A stretch of 6,777 nucleotides of DNA. It comes from an uncultured Oscillospiraceae bacterium. GTDB lineage: Bacteria > Bacillota > Clostridia > Oscillospirales > Oscillospiraceae. The notes under the pieces are model-generated. The model did no database searches. It was given only the letters and a program-made list of their open reading frames with translations, and was not told where the DNA came from. The stretch is from NCBI GenBank assembly GCA_900769835.1, contig CAAGIE010000163.1, positions 1 to 6,777 on the forward strand, read 5' to 3'. The translations under genes and the position numbers were made by a program. Positions 5,810 to 6,777 of this stretch are shown here, one piece after another. Within the stretch, counting starts at the first letter, position 1, and each line of letters opens with the position of its first letter.

Positions 5810-5810
5810 T
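5792..5810. promoter_or_regulatory. Palindrome ATTGCA-N7-TGCAAT over the -35 box (candidate operator)
   Basis: Perfect 6-nt arms with a 7-nt centre give a 19-bp dyad covering the -35 hexamer and part of the spacer of the operon promoter. Dyad size and place suit a helix-turn-helix dimer acting as a repressor. Confidence 0.45.
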
Positions 5811-5836
5811 AGTTTGACGAGGGTGTGGCGCCCGTC

Positions 5837-5865
5837 TTGTATTTTCCTGATTTATGTGGTATGAT
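5837..5865 (+). promoter_or_regulatory. Candidate promoter for nadE
   Basis: TTGTAT (5837-5842), a 17-nt spacer and TATGAT (5860-5865) with an upstream TG form an extended -10 promoter. The predicted start near 5872 lies only about 9 nt before the ATG at 5881 and leaves out the AAGGA at 5866-5870, which conflicts with that start unless transcription begins further upstream. Confidence 0.45.
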
Positions 5866-5880
5866 AAGGAAAATCTGATT

Positions 5881-6627
5881 ATGGCGGTGATCATAATGTT
5901 TGATGCTATGAAAGTAAAAGATCAATGTGTGGAATGGATCCGTGAATTTTTCCGCAACAACGGCCCGGACTGCAACGCTGTGGTGGGCATTTCCGGCGGC
6001 AAGGACAGTTCCATTGCCGCGGCTCTGTGTGTGGAGGCGCTGGGTAAGGATCGGGTCATCGGTGTGCTGATGCCCAAGGGTCAGCAGCACGACATCGATA
6101 TGGCGTATCTGCTGGTAAATCATCTGGGCATCCGCCATTATGAGGTGAATATTCAGGATGCCGTGGAGGGCTTGATCAAGAATCTCCCCAAGGATATGGA
6201 GATCACTCCCCAGACCTTGCAGAATATCCCGCCCCGTGTGCGTATGACTACTTTGTACGCCATCGGCCAGAGCAACAACGGTCGTGTGGTGAACACCTGC
6301 AATCTGTCGGAAGATTGGGTGGGCTACTCCACCCGCTACGGCGACTCTGTGGGTGACTTCTCCCCTATGAGCAACCTCACCGTCACCGAGGTCAAGGAGA
6401 TCGGCCGCCTGCTGGGTCTGCCCGATGTGCTGGTGGACAAGACGCCCATCGACGGCCTTTGCGGCAAGACCGACGAGGAAAATCTGGGCTTTACCTATGC
6501 GGAGCTGGACGTGTATATCCGCACCGGCTACATTGCTGACCAGGAAAAGAAAGCCATCATTGATCGCAAGCATAAGATGAACCTGTTTAAGCTCCAGCTG
6601 ATGCCTGCATTTATGCCGGAGATGTAA
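5881..6627 (+). CDS. nadE: NAD(+) synthase, ammonia-dependent (NadE)
   Basis: NadE catalyses the last step of NAD synthesis, adenylating nicotinate adenine dinucleotide with ATP and amidating it with ammonia in the cytosol. With this start the protein has 248 residues, typical of the short form that lacks the N-terminal nitrilase (glutaminase) domain. The ATP pyrophosphatase P-loop SGGKDSS is at 38-44, and the family segments NTCNLSEDWVGYSTRYGD (138-155), SVGDFSP (156-162) and DGLCGKTDEENLGF (191-204) are intact. The start at 5881 has AAGGA 10 nt upstream, but ATG 5896 (MFDAMKVKDQ) is a real alternative, because the likely promoter places the transcript start after that AAGGA. The gene is divergent from the zinc-ribbon operon with about 130 nt between them, and is monocistronic, with its own terminator. 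Identification is firm; the exact start is not. Confidence 0.95.
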   Translation: MAVIIMFDAMKVKDQCVEWIREFFRNNGPDCNAVVGISGGKDSSIAAALCVEALGKDRVIGVLMPKGQQHDIDMAYLLVNHLGIRHYEVNIQDAVEGLIKNLPKDMEITPQTLQNIPPRVRMTTLYAIGQSNNGRVVNTCNLSEDWVGYSTRYGDSVGDFSPMSNLTVTEVKEIGRLLGLPDVLVDKTPIDGLCGKTDEENLGFTYAELDVYIRTGYIADQEKKAIIDRKHKMNLFKLQLMPAFMPEM

Positions 6628-6634
6628 TTATTGG

Positions 6635-6670
6635 ATCCTCAGCGGAAATATTCTGCTGAGGATTGTTTTC
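6635..6670 (+). terminator. Intrinsic terminator of nadE
   Basis: A 13-bp stem (6635-6647 with 6651-6663, one G-T wobble) closes a 3-nt ATA loop and is followed by TGTTTTC and further T-rich sequence. It begins 7 nt after the nadE stop codon. Confidence 0.93.
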
Positions 6671-6676
6671 AATTTC

Positions 6677-6706
6677 TTTACATTTTTGCAATAATTTTAT
6701 TATATT
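6677..6706 (+). promoter_or_regulatory. Promoter of the gene at the right edge
   Basis: TTTACA (6677-6682) and TATATT (6701-6706) are separated by 18 nt in very AT-rich DNA, giving a start near 6713. A second -10-like hexamer, TATACT (6712-6717), lies just downstream, without a good -35, and may be an alternative. Confidence 0.6.
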
Positions 6707-6757
6707 TATTCTATACTCTGTTTATGGTAACCCCATATTTTGAAAAGGAGCTTATCT

Positions 6758-6777
6758 ATGAAAAAACACATTGCCGC
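6758..6777 (+). CDS. Start of a further gene, cut by the right edge
   Basis: An ATG at 6758 is preceded by AAAAGGAG ending 7 nt upstream, a near-ideal ribosome site, and by a good promoter. Only six codons are visible (MKKHIA). A start of the form M-K-K followed by small hydrophobic residues is common at signal peptides, so a secreted protein or lipoprotein is possible, but nothing more can be said. Confidence 0.7.

Noticed and set aside
5737..6573. Long open frame on the minus strand across nadE
   Set aside because: It lies fully antisense to a clear NadE, has no domain-like sequence and no ribosome site, and reads as the shadow of a GC-rich gene.

Overview
The window looks like a chromosomal segment of a Gram-positive Firmicute, most likely an anaerobic Clostridia-type gut bacterium. 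This is inferred from strong AAGGAG/AGGAGG ribosome sites, short intergenic gaps, Firmicute-style promoters, a small ammonia-dependent NadE and a lipoprotein with a Thr/Pro-rich linker. No species can be named from the sequence alone. There are ten genes: eight on the minus strand, one complete on the plus strand, and one plus-strand gene cut by the right edge. The lipoprotein at the left edge is also cut. I see no tRNA, rRNA, CRISPR array, insertion sequence or phage gene.

Right to left on the minus strand, a four-gene operon starts from a good promoter at 5782-5809. It encodes a protein with a long Ala-Pro linker (5752-4976), an SRPBCC-like protein ending in two zinc ribbons (4944-4306), a zinc-ribbon plus DUF2846-like protein (4280-3873), and an XRE helix-turn-helix protein that also has two membrane segments and a zinc ribbon (3853-3239). 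A hairpin with T-tracts on both sides (3204-3245) ends it. A second minus-strand operon follows: a small two-TM zinc-ribbon protein (3078-2701) that resembles the C-terminal half of the XRE protein, then a BcrA-type ABC ATPase (2689-1769), its six-TM permease (1776-964), and a lipoprotein (951 to beyond the left edge). ATPase and permease overlap by 8 nt, and the other junctions are 11-12 nt with ribosome sites touching the upstream stop codon, so translation is probably coupled.

On the plus strand, nadE (5881-6627) is transcribed divergently from the four-gene operon and ends at a strong terminator (6635-6670). A new gene with its own promoter and ribosome site starts at 6758.

The most interesting theme is four consecutive genes (4944-2701) that all carry zinc ribbons, together with a membrane-anchored XRE regulator lying next to an ABC exporter operon whose first gene encodes a matching membrane/zinc-ribbon protein without the DNA-binding domain. 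One reading is a one-component, membrane-tethered sensing system for an envelope or peptide stress handled by the ABC transporter. That is inference. The sequence shows the architecture and the paralogy but not the signal or the targets.
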